DNA of 64,000 bases from assembly GCF_008831285.2 (NCBI RefSeq), contig NC_045143.1, forward strand, positions 25,505,662 through 25,569,661. Reading direction: 5' to 3'. The notes below the pieces were generated by a model, which saw only the letters and a program-made list of their open reading frames with translations, had not been told where the DNA came from and did not search any database. Positions 20,401-31,996 of the stretch are shown here, one piece after another. Made by a program: the position numbers and the translations under genes. The stretch comes from Nymphaea colorata. Lineage: Eukaryota; Streptophyta; Magnoliopsida; Nymphaeales; Nymphaeaceae. Position 1 is the stretch's first letter. Every line of letters starts with the position of its first letter.

Positions 20401-22731
20401 ACATCATTTGGGATGGCAACTCTCTTCCGATAAATTGTGGCTACAAGAAGGTCAAAGAGCGAGACATCTAATGAACCATGCTTTGTTTTTGCATTTCCAG
20501 AATTTCCTTCAGGATATTCATTTATCTCCATGTCAGAACGTCCGTCACTTTCACTTTCTTCGTCTTCATCATCCTCACTATCATCACAGCAGCTACTGCA
20601 GTCATCATCAATATAATCACACCGTTGCTCTCTAGACGCCTCCCTACCCATTTCTCTTATTCCCTTTTCAGCAGAACCATCGGTAACACGTCCAGCATCA
20701 CCAAGAAAATCACCGAAGCAAGTTCCTTTCTTCCCAGATATCTTGATGTCTGCTGTTTCCATTACGTTGTCAGCAAAACCAGTCCCGATACCTTTTCGAT
20801 CAGCAAGACAATCATTGCCATCATCATCAGAATCAAGATCCCCATTGATCCGGTGACTGCTTACATCAGAAAAATCATTTGCTAGACCCTTTTCGTCAGC
20901 AACATTATCATTGCCATCATAATCAGGAAGACCATTGTCACTTACCTGATGACCGCTACTACTGCCATCGTGATGCATATCATGGTCAACGACCAATGGA
21001 TTTAGAGAATTGTTCATACCTATACAAATAGGCTTGCTAAATGATCCAAACTTTCCAATGGGAGTTTGTTTGAAATTTGACCTTGTTCTTCTGGCGACAC
21101 AATTATTCAGAAGCCCCCATTTATTTTCATCAGTAGCATCTGATGGATCATCAGTACAATCTTCTGCCAGTTGTGCTTCTGCATTGGAAGCTCCCATTTT
21201 CTTAAAATGATCACCAACGTCATCCTGTGCTCCATTGTTGCAGACAGAAAAGGGGCATCTCGATGAATCCTTTGTTCTTTCATTAACTCTACATTCTATT
21301 GCAACAGACGTTTCCTGCTTGCTATTTCTGCCAGGCTTCTCCCTTTCCATGCGGTTTTTAATCTCTTTCTTCTGAATTATCGGATTTTCCCTCTGTAGCA
21401 CCTGCCTTTTCTCTCTCCCAATTTCCTCCGCTGCAATGCCTTCGTACTTCTCCTCCCCCTCATCATTGTCAACAGCATGATCATCAACACCATCCTTTTC
21501 ATCTTCCTGGCCCATGTTTGCATCCAAAGAAATCCTCATCTCCTCTTCTACTGCAATCTCTCTTCTTGCAGAAGTTCCCAGATGATTGCGGTCTTCATTC
21601 GTGAAATTAACACCATCACTCCCATAGTGTATGCTTTCGTCATCATCGTCAGTTTCTTCCTTACTCTCGCCTACGTCAAATTCATCATCGTCACTCTCTA
21701 CCATGACTTTCCTCCTCACTCTCGTCTTTTTCAAATTCATTATTGCTACTCTCATCATGATTGCTGTTGTCCTTACCGTTGCTTCCTTCTTCAAATTCAG
21801 CTACTGAATCTTCTTCATCCACTTTAATTTGTCTCCCCGACAAATTATTGTTCTTCTTTTCCTGATTCATCGCGAAATTGCCTTTTGTCAACCTCCCCCA
21901 TTGTCTTGTTTTCCTCACAGGCGCATTTCTCTTCGCCCACACAAATTCATTCGACCAGTGAAACTCTCCATCCACAGAACTCTTTGTTTCCACTTGCGTT
22001 CTTCTCGATATACCCTTCCTCCCTACAAACTCCTCCTTACAACCATCATGATCGCCGCTTACATGGATCCCGTCTCTCTTCCTTCGACAACAGGAAGGAA
22101 CACCTTCCCTCACCGAAATCGAACCTGCCGCCCCTTCCCAACAGGAACCCTCGCAGACGCTTCTTCTCTCCCCTTCCCCGACTTCAAATTCCACTTCCTT
22201 CCCACGTTTCTCCTTACAAAACCACGCGGGTGCCCTCTCGCCCCCTCGCCCTCCGCCTCGTCCACCTCCTCCTCCTTGTCATTGTCGTCCTCCTCGCTCG
22301 AGAGAATAACCATTTCACTTTTCCCGCCGTTTTTTCTTGCTATCCGCCTTCTTTTCTTAGCAGAACCTAAATTCTTCTTCCTTCCCAGGCTTCTCCCTAC
22401 CAAACCACTATTCTGCCCTTCCTCCCCCTCCACCACCTCCCCCTCCTCCTTCTCCTTCTTGTCATTGCCGTCCTCCTCGCTCGAGAGAACAACCGTTTCA
22501 CTTTTTCCGCCGTTTCTTCGGGCGCCTCGCCTTCTCCTCTCAGCAGAACCGATCGCAGCCTACACAATCTCTCGGATTAATTATCCCAGACGACACAAGC
22601 AAGAAAATCGTTCCCCTCAACCATGAGAGAAGAAAGCAAACAAAACAAGATTAGCAAAAAGGAATTACCGGAGGACGAGAACCTGACGATTTCTGGGTTT
22701 GGCTCCTCGTTCTCCTCGCGACGCAGCTCAT
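17484..22731 (-). CDS. CLASSY3/4-like SNF2 chromatin remodeller (RdDM)
   Basis: CLASSY proteins are nuclear SNF2-type ATPases that guide Pol IV to loci for siRNA production and RNA-directed DNA methylation. Four exons on the minus strand fit GT-AG and phase: 22731-22669 (MSCVARRTRSQ), 22559-20223, 19690-19474 and 19327-17484, about 1486 codons. Exon 2 is acidic and low-complexity, with LWAELDFVLE near its end. Exon 4 carries VWDIIPELRKKMFQHQ, Walker A HAPGSGKT (19075-19098), DEGH (18666-18677), SGTPFQNN, and the C-terminal helicase motif with WNPSVRRQAIGRAYRIGQ. The exon 3-4 junction (V-E-G-D-D) needs the acceptor AG at 19329-19328. Two frame changes, near 22110-22190 and near 21700, cancel out; between them the coding-like frame runs through WAKRNAPVRKTRQWGR. 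The helicase half is undamaged. Choice between CLSY3 and CLSY4 is not possible here. Confidence 0.85.
22194..22559 (-). repeat. 183-bp in-frame tandem duplication in CLASSY-like exon 2
   Basis: Units 22377-22559 and 22194-22376 are offset by 183 bp, exactly 61 codons. Each encodes a basic patch (RRRRGARRNGGKSE in one, KKRRRIARKNGGKSE in the other) followed by the motif VxLSSEED and a linker ending in G-R-K. The motif resembles a SUMO-interacting or acidic patch (hydrophobic core then Ser/acid run); that reading is inference. Confidence 0.75.
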
Positions 22732-23512
22732 GGCTGCACGAAAAGAGAAAACTCAAGCATTTAGACGATAAAAAGAATACTTCAAACATCGAAATTGAGT
22801 TCCATGGCAAGAGGAAGATCGAAAATAAGGATAGAACCGAGACACCACTGTTTTAGGGCGTTTCGAAGCTTCGCCAACCGAAGATGAAGAAATTAATTTC
22901 ACCATTTTTTAAAGGCAACAAAATCTACGTAATAAAATAGAACTAAAAACACTCATGATAAACAATTTTGACACGCTTATATATATCGCTAACGAAATAT
23001 ACAACAACATTTTGTTTCCAATAATCTACAATTTATTTCGAATATAATCAATTGGACAATTCATATATATACATTTGAGTTTGAACCAACACCATAAACT
23101 CCTTGAGTGCATAACAGCATATTTGCATAATGATATACAACAATCAAGATATATTTCTTTTTTGACAAACTATTGATAGATAACCTTTTCGAGTAATGAT
23201 AAACATACACACCGACCTTCAAAAGTTTAATAAAAGAATTTGCCGGAGGAAGTAAAACTTTCAGCCAAACAATAAAGTAATCCAACTAGGAAGACACACT
23301 AGAAATTCAAAATTTTAAATGTATAATCAGTTTCAGAGAGAGAGAGAGAGATGATGCAGTGCCTCCCTCTCTCGCTCTCTGTGTGTGTCTCCAAAGAAAG
23401 GCAAATTGAGAGAGAAAGAGAGGGGCAGCGACTGGGCCTTTTACGGCCTTTCCCTCTCTCAATCTGCCCGCCTCGGTAAGAGACAGAGGGAGAGAGAGCG
23501 AAGAGAAGAGAG
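22732..23512 (-). promoter_or_regulatory. 5' flank of CLASSY-like gene
   Basis: The first 130 bases upstream of the ATG are probably 5' leader. Farther upstream is AT-rich DNA without recognisable genes, then GA/CT microsatellite-like sequence at about 23335-23512 that is cut by copia B at 23513. No TATA box could be chosen with confidence. Confidence 0.35.
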
Positions 23513-23990
23513 TGTAAGAACATTTGGTGGGTCGGCATATGTCTATGAGGAATTTCAGACAATATGACTGTCTTAAAATAAATATCCGCTTAAGTGATTG
23601 CATTTTCGGATATTACGTCATTTTAGATGGTATGGGGTAATTTTGAAATGTATAGATACCAGTACGCAATTACGGACTCTTTGATGGGTGGAATTCGTAA
23701 TTGTCCTCATTATAAAATGGTAGTAGTCCCTGGGGTCGTGCAATGGTTGCCTGAAACGTTGGTTTCTAGGGTTTTCCTCTTTCCCATCTGAGAGAGACCA
23801 CAAGCGCGCCGCAAAGACCCTGGAAGATCCTACCGCGATCTACCGTCCAGTTCTTCAGATGGATTCAGGTACGCTTCCGCTTTAAGTTTAAGGTTTTGTT
23901 TAATTCAATGATTTAGCATGAGCATGATCCCGTTTTGTTTAGGGCATATACATTTGGTTTTGTGTATGCATGAGGGGAGAAATCCCTATA
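23513..23990 (+). repeat. 5' LTR of copia B, 478 bp
   Basis: It starts TGTAAGAACA and ends CCCTATA; the 3' copy ends CCCTACA, so the terminal CA has mutated here. Confidence 0.9.
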
Positions 23991-24568
23991 ATTGGTATCA
24001 GAGCCTATGCTCATTGTTGATTCATTGAATTTTTGGATTATTTTGTGCGTCTTCCCATTCAGATGTTCCTTCTTTTCTCTTCGGCTGCAAGTATTGTTTT
24101 CAAAAAAAAAAAAAGTTGGCGGTGGGCAAGCAAGGAAGCCGTCGGGCTTCCGCTGCAGTCGCCTGAGAACACAAAGGACGGCGGTCTTGGGCGGCGTCTG
24201 TCGCCGGAAGGCGACGGACGGCTTCCAGCCGTCCTGGCGGGACCCACCAGTGGCCACCCACGCTGTTGGGTGGCCTCGTCTGTCGCAGCCTCGCAGCCAT
24301 GCGAGGAAGAAAAAGGAATAGGGAAGGCAGGGAGGGGCGTTAGAGGAGCACCGGCTGGCGTGAGGCCGGCCGTTATGGCGACAAGGTGGGCTGCGACGGC
24401 CGGCGACCACTCACCTCCGTCCCGCCGTTTCCTCTTTCAGCTTTTGAAGGAACAGGCAGAGGAACGAGAGAAGGGGCTCGTTCGATTCCGGCACCCACCT
24501 CCATATCTCCACCGCCGGGGGAGTTCTTCGTCGCCGGACAGCGCCGTGCCGCCCGCCGGCACCCACCC

Positions 24569-24834
24569 AAGCCCCCCGGAGGCGATTTCTTCGTTCGCCT
24601 GCCGTTCGGTGCTTGGCAGGGCGAGCGGCGGTTTCGCTGCCTGCGAGTCGTCGAGCGGGAGGCAGCGGGTCGGACCGGGTCGGATCTTGATAGACCCGAT
24701 CAAGCCCCCTGGAGGCGATTTCGTCGTTCGCCTGTCGTTCAGTGCTTGGCAGGGTGAGCGGTTTCGCTGCCTGCGAGTCGTCGAGCGGGAGGCAGCGGGT
24801 CGGACCGGATCGGGTCTTGACACACCCGATCCGG
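24569..24834 (+). repeat. Two tandem copies of 133 bp inside copia B
   Basis: Copies at 24569-24701 and 24702-24834 both run from AAGCCCCC through GGTTTCGCTGCCTGCGAGTC to a GACCCGAT region, with scattered substitutions and a 3-bp difference. They are GC-rich and lie in a 339-codon open frame (24033-25052) that has no recognisable domain and is probably not a gene. Confidence 0.8.
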
Positions 24835-24949
24835 ATCCATCAGTTTATCAAAAAAAAATATTTCTTTCTCCCACCCGCCCACGCTTCCGCTTTCGTTTTT
24901 CGGATCGGTCCGGGTCCTGTCGGACCCGACCCGTATCCATATGGTTTAA

Positions 24950-25445
24950 ATTTATATGGGAACGGTTCATTAAGTTTGGAACCTTTTGGGGACCGATTCC
25001 GACATTTGGTGGACTGGTTCATTCAGTTTTAGAACCGGTTCGGACTTTTTAAACCCGATTCAGACCAATTTGGGACCAGTTCATCCAGTTTTGAAATGAT
25101 TCAGGGCTTTTCAGGACCGGTTCATTCAGTTTTGGAACCGATTCGGACATTTTAGAATCGATTCAGTTGATTTTCGAACCGATTCGAACATTTTCAGACC
25201 GGTTCACTTGATATTTAGACCGATTCAGGGCTTTTCAAACCAGTTCATTGAGTTCTAGAACCGTTTTTTTGCCAATTTTAACCGGTTCAGTGGGTTTTAG
25301 AACCGGTACGGTCTATTTTTTGACCGGTACGTCCAATTTTTAGACTGGTTCAGCCCTTTATAGGGGCATGTGGGTGTTCTAATTGTGGTTTAAGAACGAT
25401 ACAGGCCATTTTAAGGCCGATTCAGTAGTTCTTGATCCACTTAAG
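24950..25445 (+). repeat. Degenerate array of ACCGGTTC-type units
   Basis: A head-to-tail degenerate series with roughly 35-45 base spacing, repeating GAACCGGTTC-, ACCGATTC- and TTCATTCAGTTTT-like words, more than ten times. It lies between the GC-rich block and pol of copia B. The palindromic core AACCGGTT suggests a possible protein-binding site array, which is inference. Confidence 0.65.
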
Positions 25446-26390
25446 CACAATTATGGTATCGGTTTATAAAATTTTGGACTCTTTTGGGCCCATATCATTG
25501 AATCATTTGGCTTTGGATTTAATGTAGGGCAAATTTGTATGTAATTTGGTTTATGCATCAGGTTTTGGATTCAATGAATGGTAAATTTTGTATGTAAATT
25601 TTAATTCATGTATCATGTTTTGCATGTTTTAAATTTGTGGGTGTACTTTAGATGAATATTTGGATTATGAATTTGATCTTTAGCCATGTCTGTTGTTTGA
25701 AATGAGCAAGTTTGTATTTTATGTCGCCAAAGTGACCTCTGTTGTACGAATTTGCCTGTTTTGAACATTAGATGATAGTATACTTGATCCATGCAGGCAA
25801 TGATCAACCCAAAGGAGGATTGTTGCTTGGTCAGGTTTAAGTATACAAGGCAATGAATATGTGATAATTTTACAGGTTTCCATGTGAATAGCGAGTCAAT
25901 CCAAAGATAGGCTCGTTGTTTGACAGAGTTAATTATCTATATTCATTGTTGACCAAGAATACCACTTGCAGTTAGTATTTCAATCCAAAGATTGGATATT
26001 AACGTTGCACCGGTACCTTGTGATGGGTTTTGGGCCATTGTGTTTAAATTCATTTATATTTGTTTCATCTTTGTACATGTATTGATTGTGAGCATGCTTT
26101 GGTTTGTTCTTTGTACAGTGAGTTCTGCTTATATGATATTTACAAATTTTGAGTACTATTCCTGAGTTAAATGATTCGATTTTTATAAGTAAGAAAAGAA
26201 AAACTGTTAAAGAAGTTGCAGTTGACCAATCATCCGTTAAGAAACAAAAGAAGCATAAGGAATGCCTATCAGGCTGCTTCTTTTGCAATGTGAAGTCATA
26301 TGAAGGAGGATTGTACTGAGTATCACACATGGTGTGAAATGAAGTGTACACTTCTCACTTTGGTTTGTTTTGAGGTTAATTTAACTTCAG
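25446..26390. other. Copia B interior, gag region eroded
   Basis: No intact gag can be read. Short coding-like pieces near 26190-26340 (a Lys-rich stretch and a C-x2-C pair, CLSGCFFCNVKS) may be the end of gag. The rest is AT-rich and full of stops. Confidence 0.4.
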
Positions 26391-26395
26391 TACCC

Positions 26396-28730
26396 AGAAA
26401 CACTTGGTGGGTAGATTCAGGTACTACTACTCACATAAGTGTTTCTATGCAAGGATGCCTAAATTGTCAAACGCCAATTGATGCTGAAAGATTCATCTAT
26501 GTAGGCGATGGCAAGAAGGCAAAGGTTGAAGCCATAGCAGATTTTCGGTTATTGTTAAAGACTGGTTGTTATTTGAATTTGACAGAAACTCATGTGGTGT
26601 CGTCTTTTAGACGGAATTTGGTTCATATTTTATCATTGAACAAGTTTGGTTATTATTGTTCATTTGGAGGAAGTAAATTTAAGTTGTTTCTGTACTCAAA
26701 TTTGATTGCCACTGGTTCTTTGTCTAGTAGCGATAGCCTTTATTTGTTTGATATGGTTGTTTCATATAATGAAACCTTGCATGTTATGTTTAGTGGTACT
26801 AAAAGAAAATTAGACAAAGAGAATTCTGCTATGTTATGGCATTGGCGCTTAGGACATATCTCTGAAAAGAGAATATAAAGGCTTATGTCGAAAGGAATTC
26901 TTGAGTCCCTTGATTTTGCAAACTTTAATGTTTGCACTGAATGTATAAAGGGAAAATGAACAAACATTAATGGGTTATAAGTTTTATAATCCATTCAATA
27001 AGTCTTTCTTTGAAAGGAAAATGCCTATTTCTTTGAGGATATTGAGTTTGGAGGAGGTGATCAGGTTAGGAGCATTGCATTTGAAGAGGGACCTGAGTCA
27101 ACTCATACAGATGTTGTAAGCAATAGTCAGGTATTCATTCCTGACATTGTTCCATCAACATATTCAGAAGAAGGCAATGATGTCGATCTCCATACTGAAG
27201 AACAAACTCAACAACCTCAAGAAAATCAAGTAGAGGTGCCACTGAGGAGATCCACTAGAGAGAGGAGAAATACAATTTCAAATGATTTTGTCTATATCCA
27301 AGAACATGATGTTGATATGGGCTTAATGGAGGATGATCCTATTGACCTCCAGCAAGCAATAAAGAGTTCTAAATCTCATAAGTGGATAGATGCCATGAAT
27401 GTAAAAATAAAGTCCATGATGGATAACGACGTATGAGAAGTTGTTCCCTTGCCTGAAGGTGTGAAACCCATTGGTTGTAAATAGATATTTAAAACCAAGA
27501 GGGATTCATTAGGTAACATTGAAAGGTATAAGGTAAGTCTTGTTGCAAAGGGCTTTACTCAAAAGAAAGACATTGATTATACAGAGACTTTCTCTCCAAT
27601 TTCGTCGAAAGACTCTTTCAGGACTATAATGGCACTTGTAGCTCATTTTGACTTAGAGCTGCATTAGATGAATGTTAAGACAATGTTTCTAAATGGAGAC
27701 ATTGACAAAACAATATATATGGTGCAACCAAAAACTTTGCTTTAGGTGATGTAAAGAAAATGGTCTACAAACTCAAGAAATCCATCTATGGGCTAAAGCA
27801 AGATTCCTGTCAGTAGAATTACAAATTTCATCAAGTTATAGTTTCATTTGGCTTTGAAACTAATATGGTTAATGAATGAGTATTCCAAAACTTCAGTGGG
27901 ACAAATTTATCTTTCTGGTTTTATATGTCGATGATATATTCCTGGCAAGTAATGATGTGAGCATATTGCATGAAACTAAGATTTTTTGTCAACAAAGTTT
28001 GACATGAAGGATCTTGGTTGTGCATCTTTTGTATTGGGGATCCAAATATTTCAAGATCGTTCTCGGGATATTCTTGGATTATCACAAAAGGCCTACATTG
28101 ATAAGGTGCTTCAGCGATATGACATGAAGGATTGTAAACCAGGAGAGACTCTAGTTGCTAAAGGAGACAAGTTTAGTCTCAAACAGTGCCCTAAAAGTAA
28201 AATCGAATCTAAGAAAATGGAAAGGATTCCCTATTCGTCTGTTGTGGGAAGCCTCATGCTCAGGTTTGTACTCGTCAGGATATTGCATTTATCGTTAGAA
28301 TGTTATGCAGATACTTAAGTGATCCTGGTATGGATCACTGGGAAGCAGCCAAAAAGAGTTTTGAGGTACTTACAAAGAACATAAGATTTTATGCTCACAT
28401 ACAGGAAGTCAGACCAATGGGAGATCATTGGGTATTCAGATTCTGACTTTGCTGGGTGCCAAAATAGTAGCATAGTATGCTACGAGGCATCCAATCAAGT
28501 TTTGTGATTGCGGAATTTTGTCACGGGGCTGTGCATTATGTATGGTGTAGAAAGACCACTAAGGTTATTGTGTGACAATAATTCAGCAGTCATGTACTTT
28601 AATAACAGCCACAGTTTATCAAAGTCGAAGCACATCGACATTAAGTTTTTGGGCTGTTAAAGAGAGGATACAGAATGGTCATGTGTCTAGAGCATATTGG
28701 GACAAACTCCATGATTGCGGATCCGCTTAC
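26396..28730 (+). pseudogene. Copia B pol remnant
   Basis: Recognisable pieces in order: protease site WWVDSGTTTH (26405), a GAG-pre-integrase stretch with WHWRLGHISEKR followed by a stop (about 26840), loss of most of the integrase around 26960-27060, the linker VPLRRSTRERR (27236), reverse transcriptase start SHKWIDAMN and KPIGCK-stop-IFKTKRDSLGN (about 27460), VAKGFTQKKDIDYTETFSPIS, LYVDDIFLASNDV (about 27930), then LSQKAYIDKVLQRY and an RNase H end with KHIDIKF (about 28630). Many stops and frame changes occur. The sequence belongs to a different copia lineage from A, C and D. Confidence 0.85.
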
Positions 28731-29212
28731 CAAGGGTTTAACACATAAGGTCTTTCACGAACATGTTGTTCATATGGGGGTGTTATCCTTGGATGATGTG
28801 CTGGTTTAGTGGGAGTTTGTATTTTGTTTGCTCTTATGTATGGACACATATTCAGTTTTCTGCAGAATAAAGTTTCAAGTTCTTTGGTTCCATTCTGTGT
28901 TTATGTGTTTGTGTTTTTGATCTCCATAAGGTTTTAAAGTTGGACCAGTTGAGAATAGACATGTTGTAATCACATTACATGTAATTCTCATGCTATACAT
29001 TCATATCAGATCTATGTCATTGATTATATTAACATTTGTGATCATTGAAGGTTTAACTACTTTTTATATAGCGAAAGCCGCTTTGGTTATGTGTTGATAT
29101 GATCATGGATGAGATTGGTGAAAATGACGTTTAATAAGATAGCAGTTATGAGCTCCTAAGGTTTTATGTAATGTCTGAATGTATAAAGACATATTTAGCC
29201 CAAGTGGGAGAT

Positions 29213-29690
29213 TGTAAGATCATTTGGTGGGCCGACATATGTCTATGAGGAATTTCAGACATTATGGTTGTCTTAAAATAAATATCCGCTTAAGTGATTG
29301 CATTTTGGGATATTATGTCATTTTAGATGGTATGGGGTAATTTTGAAATGTATAGATACCAGTACGCAATTACGAACTCTTTGATGGGCGGAATTCGTAA
29401 TTGTCCTCATTATAAAATGGTAGTAGTCCCTGGGGTCGTGCAATGGTTGCCTGAAACGTTGGTTTCTAGGGTTTTCCTCTTTTCCATCTGAGAGAGACCA
29501 CAAGCGTGCCGCAAAGACCCTGGAAGATCCTACCTCGATCTACGGTCCAGTTCTTCAGATGGATTCAGGTACGCTTCCGCTTTAAGTTTAAGGTTTTGTT
29601 TAATTCAATGATTTAGCATGAGCATGATCCTGTTTTGTTTAGGGCATATACATTTGGTTTTGTGTATGCATAAGAGGAGAAATCCCTACA
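29213..29690 (+). repeat. 3' LTR of copia B, 478 bp
   Basis: It starts TGTAAGATCA and ends CCCTACA, directly before target duplication GAGAG (29691-29695). It is about 96% identical by eye to the 5' LTR. Confidence 0.9.
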
Positions 29691-29695
29691 GAGAG

Positions 29696-30454
29696 GTTAT
29701 GTTTCTGATAAGGGGTGACAGGCTAACGGAGAGGCAGTGCAGTGACCAAGTACCTACAGCAATGGCAGGGAAGACGACGACATCCCAGCGATGGAGGAAA
29801 GGGCTTATAAGGGGGTTAGGGCACGCATACATGGGAAACCTGAGAAACAGAAACCTCGATAGCAAGACTACGGGTGGCTTCTTTCTACGTCTGGTGTGCA
29901 CCGACGTGAACGGCCACGAGGCAACCCATGGAAAGGGATGATTCTGACACCTTCGGCCGCTCAGAAAAAAGCGAGAAGCAGGCGGAAGGGGCGGCGTGCG
30001 CGCCACTTCCCTCCTCTGATCTGTGTCTGTAGTTCCGTTGCGGCAAAGGGGCGCGTGTAGGACTCGAGTTGCCGGGAAAGGGATGTAGGTCGGCGATCGC
30101 ATTAATTTTTTTAAAGGAATTACAAAAAGCCGCCCAAATTTTTTGGTGATTTAAAAATCACTGATCTAATGAATTGTCCGTTAATTCCCATGTTTGGTCC
30201 TCGAAATAACTAAATTACCCTTGTCATTAATGAAACAAAAAACCTTCTTCAAACGTTCCTCATGAAAGTCACGCCACATAAACTCACTGCGTTGGATTTA
30301 CCGTTTGCGTTCGACCGCTCATTTTAAAAGTCATCGAAGTGATTTAGCACGGCTTTTTAGTGACGTTGTTAGAAATTTGAAAACCGAGTTTTATGAAAAA
30401 CAAATTTGTAAAATAATTTTTGAAAATTGATTTATTTGTATAGATGTAAGGATA
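29696..30454. other. Intergenic, no gene recognised
   Basis: The first 400 bases are moderately GC-rich with overlapping open frames on both strands, but neither translation looks like a known protein. The remainder is AT-rich. Before copia B inserted, 29696 was joined to 23512. Confidence 0.4.
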
Positions 30455-30745
30455 AAAATTGGATGCCAAACTCAACACGAACTTAGGTTGGTTCGACTCA
30501 GCTCGAGTTAATGCGATAACTTTGTTATAATATGATTTTTATTAAATTATATATAATTATATACTTTATTATAAATAATTATATATATATTATTTGATAT
30601 TAAATTATTTGTATTTTAATTTTAACCAAGCCGGGTCGAGCTTGGACTCGGGTTTCAGGTAGTCTAGTCATGGCACAGCTCGAACCCGAAGCCCGAACCA
30701 AACTCTTTATCAGGCTAGACCGATCTGATGTCCAACCTTAGTAAA
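30455..30745. mobile_element. Probable GC-flanked MITE relic
   Basis: The pattern matches the other two MITEs: GC-rich flanks carrying GCTCGAGTT and GGGTCGAGCTTGG around an AT-rich core (30520-30625). The left end, TTGGATGCCAAA, and the reverse of the right end, AAGGTTGGACATCAG, are weakly alike. Flanking 8-mers (about ATAAAAAT and GTAAAAAC) match at only six positions. Confidence 0.45.
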
Positions 30746-31325
30746 AACTTGAGAGAGAGCGGCCAAACTCAGTTTTCTCAAAAAAAAAATTGAGGGTAGG
30801 TTTTTCAAAGCCTTTATATAAAAAAAAAAGTTTTGTCAAACAATTGGGTTTTTGACAAACTCAATTTTTTTAAGTATCCATCTAAATATCCCCTAAGCGT
30901 GTACCTTCAAAATTTATAAACATTCAATTACTGTTCATGTCATTAAATAATGCATATGCTAGGTATATAATATTCTTTATACAGCTAAAGGAACAATGGT
31001 TTTTGACTATTCCTTTCCTTGTCTTTTCTTTTTATCCAAACAAACTATTATATTTTTGCTTCCCTTATTTTCCCTCTTCATCAATAATTTCTTCGTTTAT
31101 TTTCTTTTCCCTTACATCTGTAATCCTTTCTTCTCAATCCATCGAAACACAGTGTAAGAATCTCTATCATAAAATTTTTCTCTATCTTTGCCATAAATAT
31201 ATGTTTGCACTTGATCATCAACAAATGAGATGGTATGAATACCTCTTGTTTGTAATACAAGAATAGCTATATATAAACATGATTAAAAATGCCTTTGTGA
31301 GGACTTCTATTATTCATCATCCTGT
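30746..31325. other. Intergenic, AT-rich, no gene recognised
   Basis: A-runs occur near 30781-30829, followed by T-rich DNA. No coding similarity is visible on either strand. Confidence 0.4.
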
Positions 31326-31333
31326 CTTTCTTT

Positions 31334-31729
31334 TAAGCATGGGCAACGGATCCCGATATCCGACAGGTACTCGATACATAACCCAATCGAGCCCAAGACT
31401 CGGGCTGAAAACCAGCCCAGGTCGGCCCGATAATATTTTGGACCAGCCCGGGTCAGCTCGATGGGACCCGATTCAGCCTGATTAATTTTTTAAAATTTTA
31501 ATTACTTTTATTTATATTCAAATTTTTTTATTTTAGATGTTAACAAATATTTTTTATTTTAATCGGGTTGGGCCGAGCTCAGGTTCGAATATCGAGTATC
31601 AAGCCAAGCCCAGGCTTATGCATCAGGCCGACCCGATCCCAACTTGTGATGTTCAAGTTGTGAGGTGCTATCAGAATGGCCGATCCCAACTCTTATGGAG
31701 CCAGGCCGGGCCGATGATGCCCAGGTCTA
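31334..31729. mobile_element. hAT-type MITE, 396 bp
   Basis: The ends TAAGCATGGGCA and, reversed, TAGACCTGGGCATCA form imperfect inverted repeats. Flanks CTTTCTTT (31326-31333) and CTTTCTAT (31730-31737) match at seven of eight bases, consistent with an old hAT target duplication. GC-rich arms (GGCCCGA, GGGTTGGGCC) surround an AT-rich core at about 31480-31560. It resembles the element at 1168-1465. Confidence 0.65.
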
Positions 31730-31930
31730 CTTTCTATGCTTTCTCAAATACGATCACACTTAATTGTTTATACATAAAAGATTGTATGTGTATATAACTC
31801 TCATTCATCTCCTTCAAAATCAGTTTCGACAAGGCATGTGTTCAGCATGTCTGTGTAAAAGCTTTCAACTCTTTTTGTTTCGGCGTGATATTTCTTAATG
31901 TTCGGTGGTATTTTCCAAGCATCATATATT

Positions 31931-31996
31931 TAAGTGAATGATGATGCCGCTCCTTCCAACTTTAAGTGAATGATGATGCCGCTCCTTCCAACTTTT
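31931..31996. repeat. Two tandem copies of 32-33 bp
   Basis: TAAGTGAATGATGATGCCGC plus CTCCTTCCAACTTT is repeated twice head to tail with no visible mismatch. Farther right, about 32080-32215, is another GC-rich patch resembling the MITE arms. Confidence 0.85.

Larger units (their letters stand above)
23513..29690 (+). mobile_element. Ty1/copia-type retrotransposon B, complete ends but defective
   Basis: Two 478-bp LTRs (23513-23990 and 29213-29690) bound the element, with a 5-bp target duplication GAGAG at 23508-23512 and 29691-29695. A primer-binding site TGGTATCAGAGCC follows the 5' LTR from 23993, and a purine tract AAGTGGGAGA precedes the 3' LTR. By eye the LTRs differ at about 18 of 478 positions (3.8%), mostly transitions. 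The first third of the interior is GC-rich with tandem repeats; the rest is a badly decayed pol. It cannot be autonomous. Confidence 0.9.

Noticed and set aside
21477-22626. Long plus-strand open frames opposite the CLASSY-like exon 2 (up to 265 codons)
   Set aside because: They are the antisense of a Glu/Asp/Lys-rich exon, which gives Ser/Pro/Leu-rich shadows; exon structure supports only the minus strand.
24033-25052. 339-codon open frame inside copia B
   Set aside because: It is GC-rich, includes a 133-bp tandem duplication, reaches into the ACCGGTTC array, and has no recognisable domain. Open frames on the opposite strand are similarly long, so composition explains it.
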